Source: an uncultured Odoribacter sp. (GTDB lineage Bacteria; Bacteroidota; Bacteroidia; Bacteroidales; Marinifilaceae). From it: a DNA stretch of 9,487 bases. Positions 1 to 7,129 of this stretch are shown here, one piece after another; position 1 is the first letter of the stretch; each line of letters starts with the position of its first letter. The notes beneath the pieces are model-generated. The model saw only the letters and a program-made list of their open reading frames with translations. It searched no databases and was not told the origin of the DNA. The DNA is taken from contig URJC01000075.1 of the NCBI GenBank assembly GCA_900548135.1, positions 1 through 9,487 on the forward strand, given 5' to 3'. The translations under genes and the position numbers were made by a program.

Positions 1-638
1 CTATCCTGGCCAAAGCACCTGCGGATAAGGAAATAGCCCATCCTGCAACATCGACACCGACAACCGTCGATGTAAAGCCGGTACGTTCGTATCCGGCAAA
101 TACCGTTGGTGTACACGCTGGATACTGTACCTCGTGGATCACCTCTTACGGACTGACCTCATCGGCAAAACCGGGTTACGAAATCGGCGTAACCGACCGG
201 GTCAGGCTTAGCCGGCAACTGCCGTTCTACCTGCGAACAGGAGTGAGCTTTATAAACAAAGGATACGAGGTCAACGGATTCGACGACAGTCGTACCACGA
301 TGAATTACATACAAATCCCTGTGGGTATCGACTACACCGTCGCGTTAGGAAAACACTTCGCATTTATACCGTTCGCAGGATTATATTACGCAGTCGGTAT
401 AGGCGGGAAACGTGAGGTTGAAGATGAAAAAATCTCCATCTTTAGAAAAGAAGGTGGATTTTCGCGCCACGACATGGGCGTTTCGTGCGGGGTCGATGCT
501 GCGTTCGGTCGCTTCATTATCGGAGCGGATTACCATACAGGACTTATCGACACGATGTACGGGGAAGACAACCACAAAGTAGGATACAAACATGTCAGGA
601 ACCACTGTTTCATCGTTAGAATGGGAATTAATTTTTAA
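1..638 (+). CDS. Outer-membrane beta-barrel protein (PorT/OmpA-like barrel), C-terminal part
   Basis: The frame is open from position 3 to the TAA at 636-638, giving about 211 residues with the N-terminus cut off by the window edge. The first visible residues (ILAKAPADKE) look like the end of a signal peptide plus a short linker rich in Pro, Thr and Lys, so probably only a few tens of residues are missing. From about residue 37 the protein alternates short hydrophobic/aromatic strands with polar turns (VGVHAGYCTSW, YEIGVTDRVRLS, FYLRTGVSFINKGYEV, YIQIPVGIDYTV, FAFIPFAGLYYAVGIGG, FIIGADYHTGLID). It ends in CFIVRMGINF, a typical terminal barrel strand with C-terminal Phe. This pattern fits the Bacteroidota outer-membrane beta-barrel family (PF13568 type). 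Cargo or function cannot be told. The next gene starts 12 bases later on the same strand, so the two are probably co-transcribed. An internal ATG at 243 would split the barrel and is not the real start. Confidence 0.85.
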   Translation, partial: ILAKAPADKEIAHPATSTPTTVDVKPVRSYPANTVGVHAGYCTSWITSYGLTSSAKPGYEIGVTDRVRLSRQLPFYLRTGVSFINKGYEVNGFDDSRTTMNYIQIPVGIDYTVALGKHFAFIPFAGLYYAVGIGGKREVEDEKISIFRKEGGFSRHDMGVSCGVDAAFGRFIIGADYHTGLIDTMYGEDNHKVGYKHVRNHCFIVRMGINF

Positions 639-650
639 TCTGGAAATGTC

Positions 651-2573
651 ATGAAGAAGATAATAACTTGTATGATTTTTGGCTTATTGTCGTTGATTTC
701 CTGTACGGAGTACGACGAAATCGCCATATGGAACAAGAGCGAGTATCTAGATCCACGTCTGACCGCGCTCGAAGAGTTGTGCAGCCGGATGAACACCAAT
801 ATAACCTCCCTTCAACTGATCGTAGAAGCATTGCAGGGCAACGATTACGTGACCGGTGTAACCCCGGTAGTAGAAAACGGGAAAACGATCGGCTACACAA
901 TCACCTTCATCAAAAGCGGTCCTGTAACGATATACCACGGGAAAGACGGCCAGCAAGGTACGGTGCCGGTGATCGGGATCAAACAGGATGGCGGCATCTA
1001 TTATTGGACGTTCGACGGTGAATGGCTGACGGACGACCGTGGGGATCGGGTTATGGCACAAGGTATGGCCGGCAAATCGGCCTACGAACTGGCGGTCGAA
1101 AATGGTTATCGGGGCACCGAAGAAGAATGGCTGGAATCCCTCAAAGGCGATAACGGAAACAAAGGCGATAACGGCATCACCCCTAAGTTGGAGATCAGGG
1201 AAGACGGTTATTGGTATATCTCTTACGACGGGGGACAAATATGGACGAAACTGGATCGGGCTACGGGCGATCCCGGCCAGAACGGAGATTCGATGTTCAG
1301 CGATGTTGACAATTCCGATCCGGATTATCTCGTTCTGACACTGTCTGAAAACGGCGAACAGATAAAACTGCCCTACTACAAAGACAAATTCGACCTTTTG
1401 TTCGTCTCGGGAACCGACAAAGTGAAAGAGATGACAGTTTACTGTAGCGCAGGTACAACAGCAGTAGTAAACTACGAATTGACGAATCCTTTGAACGTAC
1501 AAATTTCCATCGAATGCATTTCGCACAGCGGATACAAGGTTACGGTAGATAAAACCGGTAAGAAAATCTCTGTTTCCGCTCCCGACGAACCGGCAGCGAT
1601 CAGCGAACCGGAAAGCGGGATACTGGTATTCGTTTCAGACGACGAACGCACCATAATGCGAAAGCTGGTTGTCAAACAGATGAAGTATATCGAATATACG
1701 GCACACCAACAACTTGGGTGGAATAATGGTGCATATGGCCCTCGTTTCGGGGGTAAAAACTGCACGTTTCTTGACGAGCAATGTACATACGACAAAAATA
1801 CCAAAGAGGGTAAATGGGCTTATACCGGAACGGTCGAACGGGTGAACGACGGTGCATTCCTCTATGAAGACCAAATAATAAGCATTGTCTTACCTTCAGG
1901 GATCGAGACAATAGAGGGTGTCGCTTTTCAGCAGAGCAGCATAGAAACAATTGAATTACCGAATACTTTAAAATCAATTGGAAATACTTGTTTCGGGTAT
2001 TCAAAACTGACCCGAATTACCATACCGAAAAGTGTTGTCTCATTGGATAGGGCTGTATTTAGTAAATGCGCCGAATTGATTTCGGCCGATATTCAGGCCA
2101 ATATTGAAGAATTACCCTCCAATACATTTGAGCAATGCTCTAAATTACAAAATATCAAATTGCCGGAATCACTAAAAAGAATATCTAATAATACTTTTAT
2201 AAATTGTTCTCTCTTGGAAGAGATCACAATTCCCGATGCAGTTACCGTGATTGATGATAAAGCTTTCAGTCAATGTTCATCATTGAAAAAAGTAATTCTC
2301 GGAACACAACTCGAAAGAATCGGTACAAACGCATTCAATCAATGTTCTGCATTGGAAACGATCTTATGTCCGGATGAGACTCCGGCTACCTTGGGGAAAG
2401 GTGCTTTTCCCGTAGCAGACGGCTGGACAGTCACCAATGCCAGCTATAAAATATATGTTCCTGATGAACAACTCGAAACATACAGACAAGCTTGGCCGGA
2501 TTATTGGGCTGCCCCCAGTAATTTCCAAATAACGAAAGTCATATATGGGATAAGCTCGATGCCTACGCAATAG
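651..2573 (+). CDS. Surface lipoprotein: DUF4988-like N-terminus, collagen-like linker, BspA-type leucine-rich repeats
   Basis: This is a 640-residue lipoprotein. MKKIITCMIFGLLSLISC is a signal peptide ending in lipobox LISC, with Cys18 as the lipidation site. The acidic TEYDE that follows resembles a Bacteroidota surface-export signal. Residues about 30-135 resemble the DUF4988 / PL29-lyase N-terminal region: a coiled-coil-like helix (LTALEELCSRMNTNITSLQ), then VTGVTPVVENGKTIGYTITF. Residues 141-176 hold the SAYELAVENGY / GTEEEWLESLKG motif and collagen-like Gly repeats (KGDNGNKGDNG). Residues about 250-345 look like an Ig/BACON-like beta domain. Residues about 396-585 are seven or eight LRR_5 repeats of 22-23 residues (pattern I-x-I/L-P-x-x-V/L-x-x-I-x-x-x-A/T-F-x-x-C-x-x-L). 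No lyase catalytic domain is present. The likely role is surface adhesion or ligand binding; the ligand is unknown. The start is fixed by the signal peptide directly after the ATG. The gene follows the barrel gene by 12 bases and is followed by a terminator. The LRR part is clearly AT-richer than the rest. Confidence 0.9.
   Translation: MKKIITCMIFGLLSLISCTEYDEIAIWNKSEYLDPRLTALEELCSRMNTNITSLQLIVEALQGNDYVTGVTPVVENGKTIGYTITFIKSGPVTIYHGKDGQQGTVPVIGIKQDGGIYYWTFDGEWLTDDRGDRVMAQGMAGKSAYELAVENGYRGTEEEWLESLKGDNGNKGDNGITPKLEIREDGYWYISYDGGQIWTKLDRATGDPGQNGDSMFSDVDNSDPDYLVLTLSENGEQIKLPYYKDKFDLLFVSGTDKVKEMTVYCSAGTTAVVNYELTNPLNVQISIECISHSGYKVTVDKTGKKISVSAPDEPAAISEPESGILVFVSDDERTIMRKLVVKQMKYIEYTAHQQLGWNNGAYGPRFGGKNCTFLDEQCTYDKNTKEGKWAYTGTVERVNDGAFLYEDQIISIVLPSGIETIEGVAFQQSSIETIELPNTLKSIGNTCFGYSKLTRITIPKSVVSLDRAVFSKCAELISADIQANIEELPSNTFEQCSKLQNIKLPESLKRISNNTFINCSLLEEITIPDAVTVIDDKAFSQCSSLKKVILGTQLERIGTNAFNQCSALETILCPDETPATLGKGAFPVADGWTVTNASYKIYVPDEQLETYRQAWPDYWAAPSNFQITKVIYGISSMPTQ
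1836..2405 (+). repeat. Tandem LRR-coding repeats, 66-69 bp period
   Basis: This stretch encodes the tandem BspA-like leucine-rich repeats of the lipoprotein. Repeat units begin near protein residues 412, 434, 456, 479, 502, 525 and 548, with a capping unit near 571. The last units are also similar as DNA: the string caatgttc occurs at 2271 and again at 2340, exactly 69 bases (23 codons) apart, each followed by a similar CATTG-A/G-AA stretch. Such near-identical units could allow slippage or recombination that changes repeat number, but only one allele is visible here. Confidence 0.75.
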
Positions 2574-2586
2574 GTATAATGACATT

Positions 2587-2630
2587 TAATAAATATCCCT
2601 CGGATCGTTTGATCCGAGGGATATTTATTA
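2587..2630. terminator. Bidirectional hairpin terminator between convergent genes
   Basis: A perfect inverted repeat has a left arm at 2587-2606, a GTTT loop at 2607-2610 and a right arm at 2611-2630, with 20 of 20 bases paired. The inner ten base pairs are GC-rich (CCCTCGGATC / GATCCGAGGG). The outer ten are A/T only, so on either strand the GC core is followed by an A/T-rich tail (ATATTTATTA). It lies 13 bases after the lipoprotein stop and about 95 bases after the radA stop on the other strand. It therefore most likely ends both convergent transcripts, with the closer fit to the plus-strand gene. Confidence 0.85.
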
Positions 2631-2725
2631 GGACAGGTCTTCGGTAGATCTGCAATTTTTGTAAAACATTTCGCTTATTCCCGTTTCAGGGCAGATGATC
2701 GCTGTGAGCAATGAACTTTCCCGAA

Positions 2726-4087
2726 TCAGCCGAACAGACTGCGGCAGATGTCCGCTATTCTGGAAACGAATGCCACTTCGATATGAGTCGCTTTGCGGGT
2801 AAATCCTTTTTTATTTCCCAAAGGCACAAAGATTCGTTTAAAACCTAGTTTTTCGGCTTCCGATATCCGCTGTTCGATACGACTGACAGCCCGAATCTCA
2901 CCTGACAGCCCGACCTCTCCGGCAAAAACCGTATCTGCCGGAAGAGCTGCATCGATATTCGACGACAAAACAGCCATGACTACGGCTAAATCCAGTGCCG
3001 GATCACTCACCCGGATACCACCGGCAATATTCAAGAAAACATCTTTAGCAGCCAATTTAAAACCGACCCGTTTTTCGAGCACTGCCAATAGCATATTCAA
3101 CCGACGCGAATCAAAACCCGTAGCAGAGCGCTGAGGCACTCCGTAAGCGGCTGTCGACACCAAAGACTGTACTTCCAATAAAATCGGTCTCACGCCCTCT
3201 ACAGTAGCAGAAACCGCTATTCCACTCAATTCCTGATCATGATTGGACAAAAGTAGTTCGGAAGGATTGGTGACCTGCCTCAATCCTGATTGCAACATTT
3301 CATAAATCCCGATTTCGGAAGTCGAACCGAACCGATTCTTCATCGAACGTAAAATACGGTACATATATTGCTGATCACCTTCAAATTGCAGGACAGTATC
3401 CACCATGTGTTCCAGTATCTTGGGACCGGCCAATTGGCCGTCTTTCGTAATATGGCCGATCAATATAGTAGAAATCGTATTTTCTTTGCTAAAACGGAGT
3501 AAGGTATTGGTACATTCACGAATCTGAGACAGACTACCGGGAATAGAGTCTACAGCTTCGGTAGCTAAAGTCTGTATCGAATCGATAATCAATAAATCGG
3601 GCAGAATAGCACGTGCATGCTGCAAGACCATTTCCAAAGAATTTCCGGAAAGGAACAAACATTCGTCGTTTTCGGCTCCTAAACGCTGAGCTCTCATCTT
3701 TATTTGCGAAATACTTTCTTCACCGGATACATACAACACTTTTCCACAACGGTTATGAAGAGCGAACTGCAATACTAAAGTCGATTTACCGATACCCGGT
3801 TCACCACCTAACAGAATCATCGATCCCGGAACCATACCTCCTCCCAATACCCGGTTCAGCTCGTTATCTCCGGTATCCATCCGGACATCTGCATTCACTT
3901 TGATCTCGGACAAACGCAACGCTTTGGAGGAAGGATTGCCTATTATTGCATTCCCCCGGCTTTTTGAAGTTACCTCGACTTCTTCCACAAAACTATTCCA
4001 TTCGCCGCAAACATTACAACGCCCGGTCCACTTAGCCTCTTTCGCCCCGCAATTCTGGCACACATATATTGTTTTCGACTTTACCAT
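2726..4087 (-). CDS. radA: DNA repair protein RadA (Sms), DnaB-like branch-migration ATPase
   Basis: RadA is a RecA-related hexameric helicase that extends the D-loop and drives branch migration during homologous recombination in the cytoplasm. All family marks are present in the 453 residues. There is an N-terminal four-Cys zinc finger (CQNCG at 10-14 and CNVCG at 24-28, so Cys10, 13, 24 and 27). Walker A is GEPGIGKST at 95-103 and Walker B is LLIID at 165-169. The RadA-specific KNRFG motif is at 250-254. The C-terminal Lon-protease-like domain, about 270-453, includes SATGFDSRRLNMLLAVLEKR and GLSGEIRAVSRIEQR. Length is close to the usual of about 455-460 residues, and the ATG sits just before the zinc finger, so the start is secure. 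The gene begins 17 bases after the mrcA stop with no visible promoter in the gap, and is probably the second gene of that operon. It ends with TGA. Confidence 0.97.
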   Translation of the reverse strand: MVKSKTIYVCQNCGAKEAKWTGRCNVCGEWNSFVEEVEVTSKSRGNAIIGNPSSKALRLSEIKVNADVRMDTGDNELNRVLGGGMVPGSMILLGGEPGIGKSTLVLQFALHNRCGKVLYVSGEESISQIKMRAQRLGAENDECLFLSGNSLEMVLQHARAILPDLLIIDSIQTLATEAVDSIPGSLSQIRECTNTLLRFSKENTISTILIGHITKDGQLAGPKILEHMVDTVLQFEGDQQYMYRILRSMKNRFGSTSEIGIYEMLQSGLRQVTNPSELLLSNHDQELSGIAVSATVEGVRPILLEVQSLVSTAAYGVPQRSATGFDSRRLNMLLAVLEKRVGFKLAAKDVFLNIAGGIRVSDPALDLAVVMAVLSSNIDAALPADTVFAGEVGLSGEIRAVSRIEQRISEAEKLGFKRIFVPLGNKKGFTRKATHIEVAFVSRIADICRSLFG

Positions 4088-4104
4088 ATCAACTTACAAT
4101 CCGG

Positions 4105-6441
4105 TTAATAAAATTCCTCCTCATCTTCCCGGAGGCTTTTATTCATCTCTTTCGCCTCTGCCTCGGAAATCGTCTCATCGCAATCCAGGCGCTTGCTGAT
4201 TCCGGCGGGACGGTCGAAAGGACGGCCGGACATCTTCAGCCCGGAATCGGCGTAAGCTTTCTGCAAAAATTTAGCCCAAATAGGCAAGGCCATATTAGCT
4301 CCCTGTCCATTAGCCAAATTCTGGAAATGGATGGAACGATCCTCTGCTCCAACCCAAACACCACCGACCAAGTCGGGAGTAACACCTATAAACCAACCAT
4401 CAGCATGCTGCTGAGTGGTACCGGTTTTTCCTCCCATTGGATTCGTCAGTTTATATTTATAACGCAAACGAACACCCGTCCCGCTATTCACTACGCCTTC
4501 CAGCAAATTACACATCAGATAAGCCGTATTCTCAGTAATGACTTCGCGGGATTCGGGACGGAATTCCTGAAGTACGTTCCCGTACTTATCTTCAATCCGG
4601 CAGACAGGCAGCGGAGAATTGTATACACCCTTATTCGCAAAAATCGAGTAAGCTGCCACCATTTCTTTTACCGTAATTTCAGCAGTACCTAAAAATACAG
4701 AAGGTACCGGATCGATAAAACTGGTAATCCCCATTTTATGGGCCATTTGAGCGACAGCTTCGGGAGTAAATTGTTTCAATACCCAAGCTGAAATATTATT
4801 CTCCGAATTGGCCAATCCCCAACGTAAAGTAACCATTTCTCCCTGACGTTTCGTACCTCCCCGTGCCGACCAGGGCTCACCTGTCGGAAGGATAAAGGTT
4901 TGGGGAATATTCGGCACTTTATCACAAGGCCCGAGACCTTCCTGCATAGCCAGGGTATATAAGATCGGTTTGATGGTAGAACCAACCTGCCGCTTTCCGG
5001 CACTCACCATATCGTACATAAAATAACGGTAATCCGGTCCGCCGACATAAGCTTTGATATAACCCGTCTGAGGCTGCATGACCATAAATCCAGAACGGAA
5101 AAACGATTTATAATGTTTAATAGAATCCAGGGGAGTCATCACCGTATCCCGGATACCGTTCCAGGTAAATACCTGCATTTTCAAAGGCTGGTCAAATGTT
5201 TTCCGGATTTCCTTGAAACTCATCCCCTGCTTGCTCAGTACCCGGTAACGCTCGGACTGACGGATAGAACGGTCCAACACCTCCTCAATTTCGGCGGGTG
5301 TCATGTCGTTAGAAAAAGGAGGACGGTGTTTTTTCACTTTTTCTTTATCGAATAAAGGCTGTAAATCCTGGGAAAGATGCTCGCGTACGGCTTCTTCAGC
5401 ATATTTCTGCATCCGGGAATCCAGAGTCGTATAGATTTTCAATCCATCGGAATACAGATCATAATGCGAACCGTCTACTTTTACATTCTTTTTACACCAC
5501 CCATACAACGGATTGGTTTCCCAGGCGATCGAATCCAGCCTGAACTGTACCAAATCCCTGTAACGTTTTCTATCGGGCTTATTCGCAGTCATAAACAAAC
5601 GAAGATATTCCCGGAAATAAGTTGCCAATCCTTCTTTATGATCAACCCGTTTAAAATTCAGTCCCAAGGGTAACTTCTTTAAAGAATCACACTCTCCACG
5701 GGTGATTTTACCGTATTTATACATTTGGGATAAAACGACATTCCGGCGATTTAAAGTGAGTTCGGGACGACGTACCGGATTATAATAAGAAGAATTTTTA
5801 GCCATCCCGATCAGCATAGCCGCCTGTTCAATTTTCAGCGAATCCAAGGGAACCTGGAAATAAATGTCGGCAGCCGAACTGATTCCTACGGCCAGATTCA
5901 GGAAATCGTACTTATTCAAATACATAGTCAGGATTTCCTCCTTAGTATAACTTTTTTCGAGCCGGACAGCAATCACCCATTCCCGGAATTTCCGGATAGC
6001 CAATTCAAACACATTTAAGTCCGCTTCCCTCGGGAAAAGCATCTTGGCCAATTGTTGGCTGATGGTACTCCCACCGCCAGCCGATGCATTAGCTGTCAAT
6101 AATCCTTTCAGCACACGGAACAGGCCACGCACATCTATCCCGCTATGTTCATAAAACCGCACATCTTCAGTTGCAATCAAAGCATCAATCACCGTTTGAG
6201 GAATTTCTTTATACTCTGTATATTTCCGGTTTTCCTTCTCAAAATAACGGTTCATGATAGGCCCGTCGGCAAAATAAACCTCGGAAGCAAACCGGTTATT
6301 AGGATTCTCCAATTCTTCGAATGTAGGCATAAACCCTAATTTCCCGGCCGATATCAACCAAAAGAAAATAAAAACCCCGGTAATACCTGCCAGCACCACC
6401 GACCAAAAGATCACAAAGAATTTCCAATATTTTTTAAACAT
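4105..6441 (-). CDS. mrcA: Penicillin-binding protein 1A, bifunctional glycosyltransferase/transpeptidase
   Basis: This class A penicillin-binding protein polymerises and cross-links peptidoglycan on the outer face of the inner membrane. Numbering below is from the upstream ATG at 6465 (786 residues). Residues about 14-39 are a single membrane anchor. The GT51 glycosyltransferase domain (about 60-240) has EDVRFYEHSGID with likely catalytic Glu100, GGSTISQQLAK at 131-141, and RKFREWVIAVRLEKSYTKEEIL. The transpeptidase domain has STIK with nucleophile Ser496 and Lys499, SEN at 554-556, and KTGTT at 680-684, so both activities look intact. The C-terminal tail is acidic (REDEEEFY). I choose the ATG at 6441 (MFKKYWKFF, 778 residues): a perfect -7 box at 6470-6477 would start the transcript about at the upstream ATG, and the first eight residues (MNLLYWTS) add nothing recognisable. 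The gene is followed after 17 bases by radA. Confidence 0.95.
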   Translation of the reverse strand: MFKKYWKFFVIFWSVVLAGITGVFIFFWLISAGKLGFMPTFEELENPNNRFASEVYFADGPIMNRYFEKENRKYTEYKEIPQTVIDALIATEDVRFYEHSGIDVRGLFRVLKGLLTANASAGGGSTISQQLAKMLFPREADLNVFELAIRKFREWVIAVRLEKSYTKEEILTMYLNKYDFLNLAVGISSAADIYFQVPLDSLKIEQAAMLIGMAKNSSYYNPVRRPELTLNRRNVVLSQMYKYGKITRGECDSLKKLPLGLNFKRVDHKEGLATYFREYLRLFMTANKPDRKRYRDLVQFRLDSIAWETNPLYGWCKKNVKVDGSHYDLYSDGLKIYTTLDSRMQKYAEEAVREHLSQDLQPLFDKEKVKKHRPPFSNDMTPAEIEEVLDRSIRQSERYRVLSKQGMSFKEIRKTFDQPLKMQVFTWNGIRDTVMTPLDSIKHYKSFFRSGFMVMQPQTGYIKAYVGGPDYRYFMYDMVSAGKRQVGSTIKPILYTLAMQEGLGPCDKVPNIPQTFILPTGEPWSARGGTKRQGEMVTLRWGLANSENNISAWVLKQFTPEAVAQMAHKMGITSFIDPVPSVFLGTAEITVKEMVAAYSIFANKGVYNSPLPVCRIEDKYGNVLQEFRPESREVITENTAYLMCNLLEGVVNSGTGVRLRYKYKLTNPMGGKTGTTQQHADGWFIGVTPDLVGGVWVGAEDRSIHFQNLANGQGANMALPIWAKFLQKAYADSGLKMSGRPFDRPAGISKRLDCDETISEAEAKEMNKSLREDEEEFY

Positions 6442-6469
6442 ACTTGTCCAGTATAACAAATTCAACCGT

Positions 6470-6477
6470 CAAAGATA
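6470..6477 (-). promoter_or_regulatory. Bacteroidota -7 promoter box for mrcA-radA
   Basis: Read on the minus strand, TATCTTTG matches the Bacteroidota primary-sigma -7 consensus TAnnTTTG at every defined position. The matching -33 element (TTTG) is not at ideal distance: TTTG strings end 9 and 13 bases upstream, and the ideal place falls in the T-run of the preceding terminator. Transcription should start roughly at 6463-6465, giving a short leader to the ATG at 6441 and making the ATG at 6465 an unlikely start. Confidence 0.6.
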
Positions 6478-6491
6478 ATTGAAAATCAAAC

Positions 6492-6533
6492 AAAAAAAAA
6501 GTCCGATAGAAAATCATTTTTCTTCTATCGGAC
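6492..6533 (-). terminator. Rho-independent terminator of the decayed gene
   Basis: Read on the minus strand, an 11-bp perfect stem (GTCCGATAGAA paired with TTCTATCGGAC, arms 6523-6533 and 6501-6511) with an 11-base loop is followed directly by nine T residues (6500-6492). This is a textbook intrinsic terminator for leftward transcription. It begins 20 bases after the final TAA (6554-6556) of the GC-rich remnant, and it separates that transcript from the mrcA promoter just downstream. Confidence 0.9.
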
Positions 6534-6553
6534 TGAATCTAAAGCTTTTCCGA

Positions 6554-6906
6554 TTAACACTCGAAGTCGGAGAACGAAAACACTTTGTCTTCGGGCACTT
6601 CCGGTCCGTCGTCGTATTTGCCGGACTGCCAGGTACGCACGTGCATCATGGGGTGGGCATCGTCTTTGAAATCCGGATGTAAAGCATGTGGTTGGATCCG
6701 TCCGTGAGGTCGAACACAAAGCGGTACACCCATATCCGGTCAGCATTCTACTCGCAGGTACACTCCACGCCGAAGGTCGATTTCACATTCAGATCCCGTA
6801 AGGGGGAAATCAGCTCCAGGCACGCCTTCCCCGCCTCGGGTTAGAACGCCGTGGGCTGCTTCTGCTGCGTGATCACCAGCTTTTTCTGTACCTCCGCCTG
6901 CATCAT
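6554..6906 (-). pseudogene. Decayed GC-rich gene of unknown family, two in-frame stops and one frameshift
   Basis: The minus strand has a coding-like frame from ATGATG at 6906-6901 (MMQAEVQKKLVITQQKQPTAF). A TAA at 6841-6843 interrupts it, it continues as PEAGKACLELISPLRD and STFGVECTCE, a TAG at 6748-6750 interrupts again, and it goes on as NADRIWVYRFVFDLTDG and HMLYIRI. Near 6668-6678 the frame must shift by one base to continue as FKDDAHPMMHVRTWQSGKYD and end EDKVFSFSDFEC at the TAA 6554-6556. The joined product would be about 117 residues, soluble, with no motif I recognise. Hand counts give about 57-63% GC in 60-base lines here, against about 33% at 7141-7200, suggesting a different origin or at least a former coding stretch. 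The intact terminator 20 bases downstream supports the strand. Other frames are open in part (6740-6925, 6525-6746) but read as low-complexity out-of-frame products. Sequencing error is an alternative to decay, though three lesions in 350 bases make decay likelier. Confidence 0.6.
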
Positions 6907-6934
6907 CCACAAGGTAGCAAAGCATACATAATAA

Positions 6935-7129
6935 CTACTTATATTCCGTTTTAATGTATTCTCTTGATAACTCTATTCTGAAATCTTTCCAGTGACCCGC
7001 ACCTGACAGCAACCTAGCGACATCAGCGTAAAAACCGATAACAACCAGAAGTAAACACGACAAACCGGAAGAAACCACCCCGGTTTCTCCTTCAAAAAGA
7101 AAAACAGCTGCCTGTTTCTATCTATACAT
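6935..7129 (-). pseudogene. Possible small gene remnant with two overlapping coding-like frames
   Basis: Two minus-strand frames here look protein-like, and at most one can be real. Frame 1 starts at ATG 7127-7129, has a TAG at its fourth codon (7118-7120), then runs open to TAG 6935-6937. It reads KQAAVFLFEGETG, a hydrophobic stretch (SCLLLVVIGF), then YADVARLLSGAGHWKDF and IELSREYIKTEYK. One C-to-T change would explain the early stop; the full product would be 64 residues with one membrane segment. Frame 2 is open from 7182 to TAG 6973-6975 but has no early ATG. It reads RNRQLFFFLKEKPGWFLP, then VYFWLLSVFTLMSLGCC, like a lipoprotein signal. Frame 2 is the same register as the decayed gene further left, so the two could once have been joined. 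I do not recognise either product. This may also be non-coding. Confidence 0.25.

Noticed and set aside
747..1526. Long 259-codon open frame on the minus strand inside the lipoprotein gene
   Set aside because: It is fully antisense to a well-supported lipoprotein with signal peptide and known domains. Its translation shows no domain and is rich in residues expected from mirrored codons.
651..2573. Polysaccharide lyase assignment from the PL29-like N-terminus
   Set aside because: Only the non-catalytic N-terminal region resembles that family. The rest is collagen-like, Ig-like and LRR, so no lyase activity is supported.
2631..2725. Possible small RNA or gene between the terminator and the radA stop
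   Set aside because: It is 95 bases with no start-stop frame of note, no strong hairpin and no promoter box.
4069..4692. 207-codon plus-strand frame across the radA/mrcA junction
   Set aside because: It overlaps conserved parts of two clear minus-strand genes, and the product has no recognisable fold or start signal.
6479..6682. Plus-strand frame over the decayed region, and minus-strand frames 6525-6746 and 6740-6925
   Set aside because: The minus-strand register with stops reads more like a protein (balanced composition, amphipathic segments) and ends beside a proper terminator. The other frames are Arg/Gly/Thr-rich or low-complexity products of GC-rich sequence.
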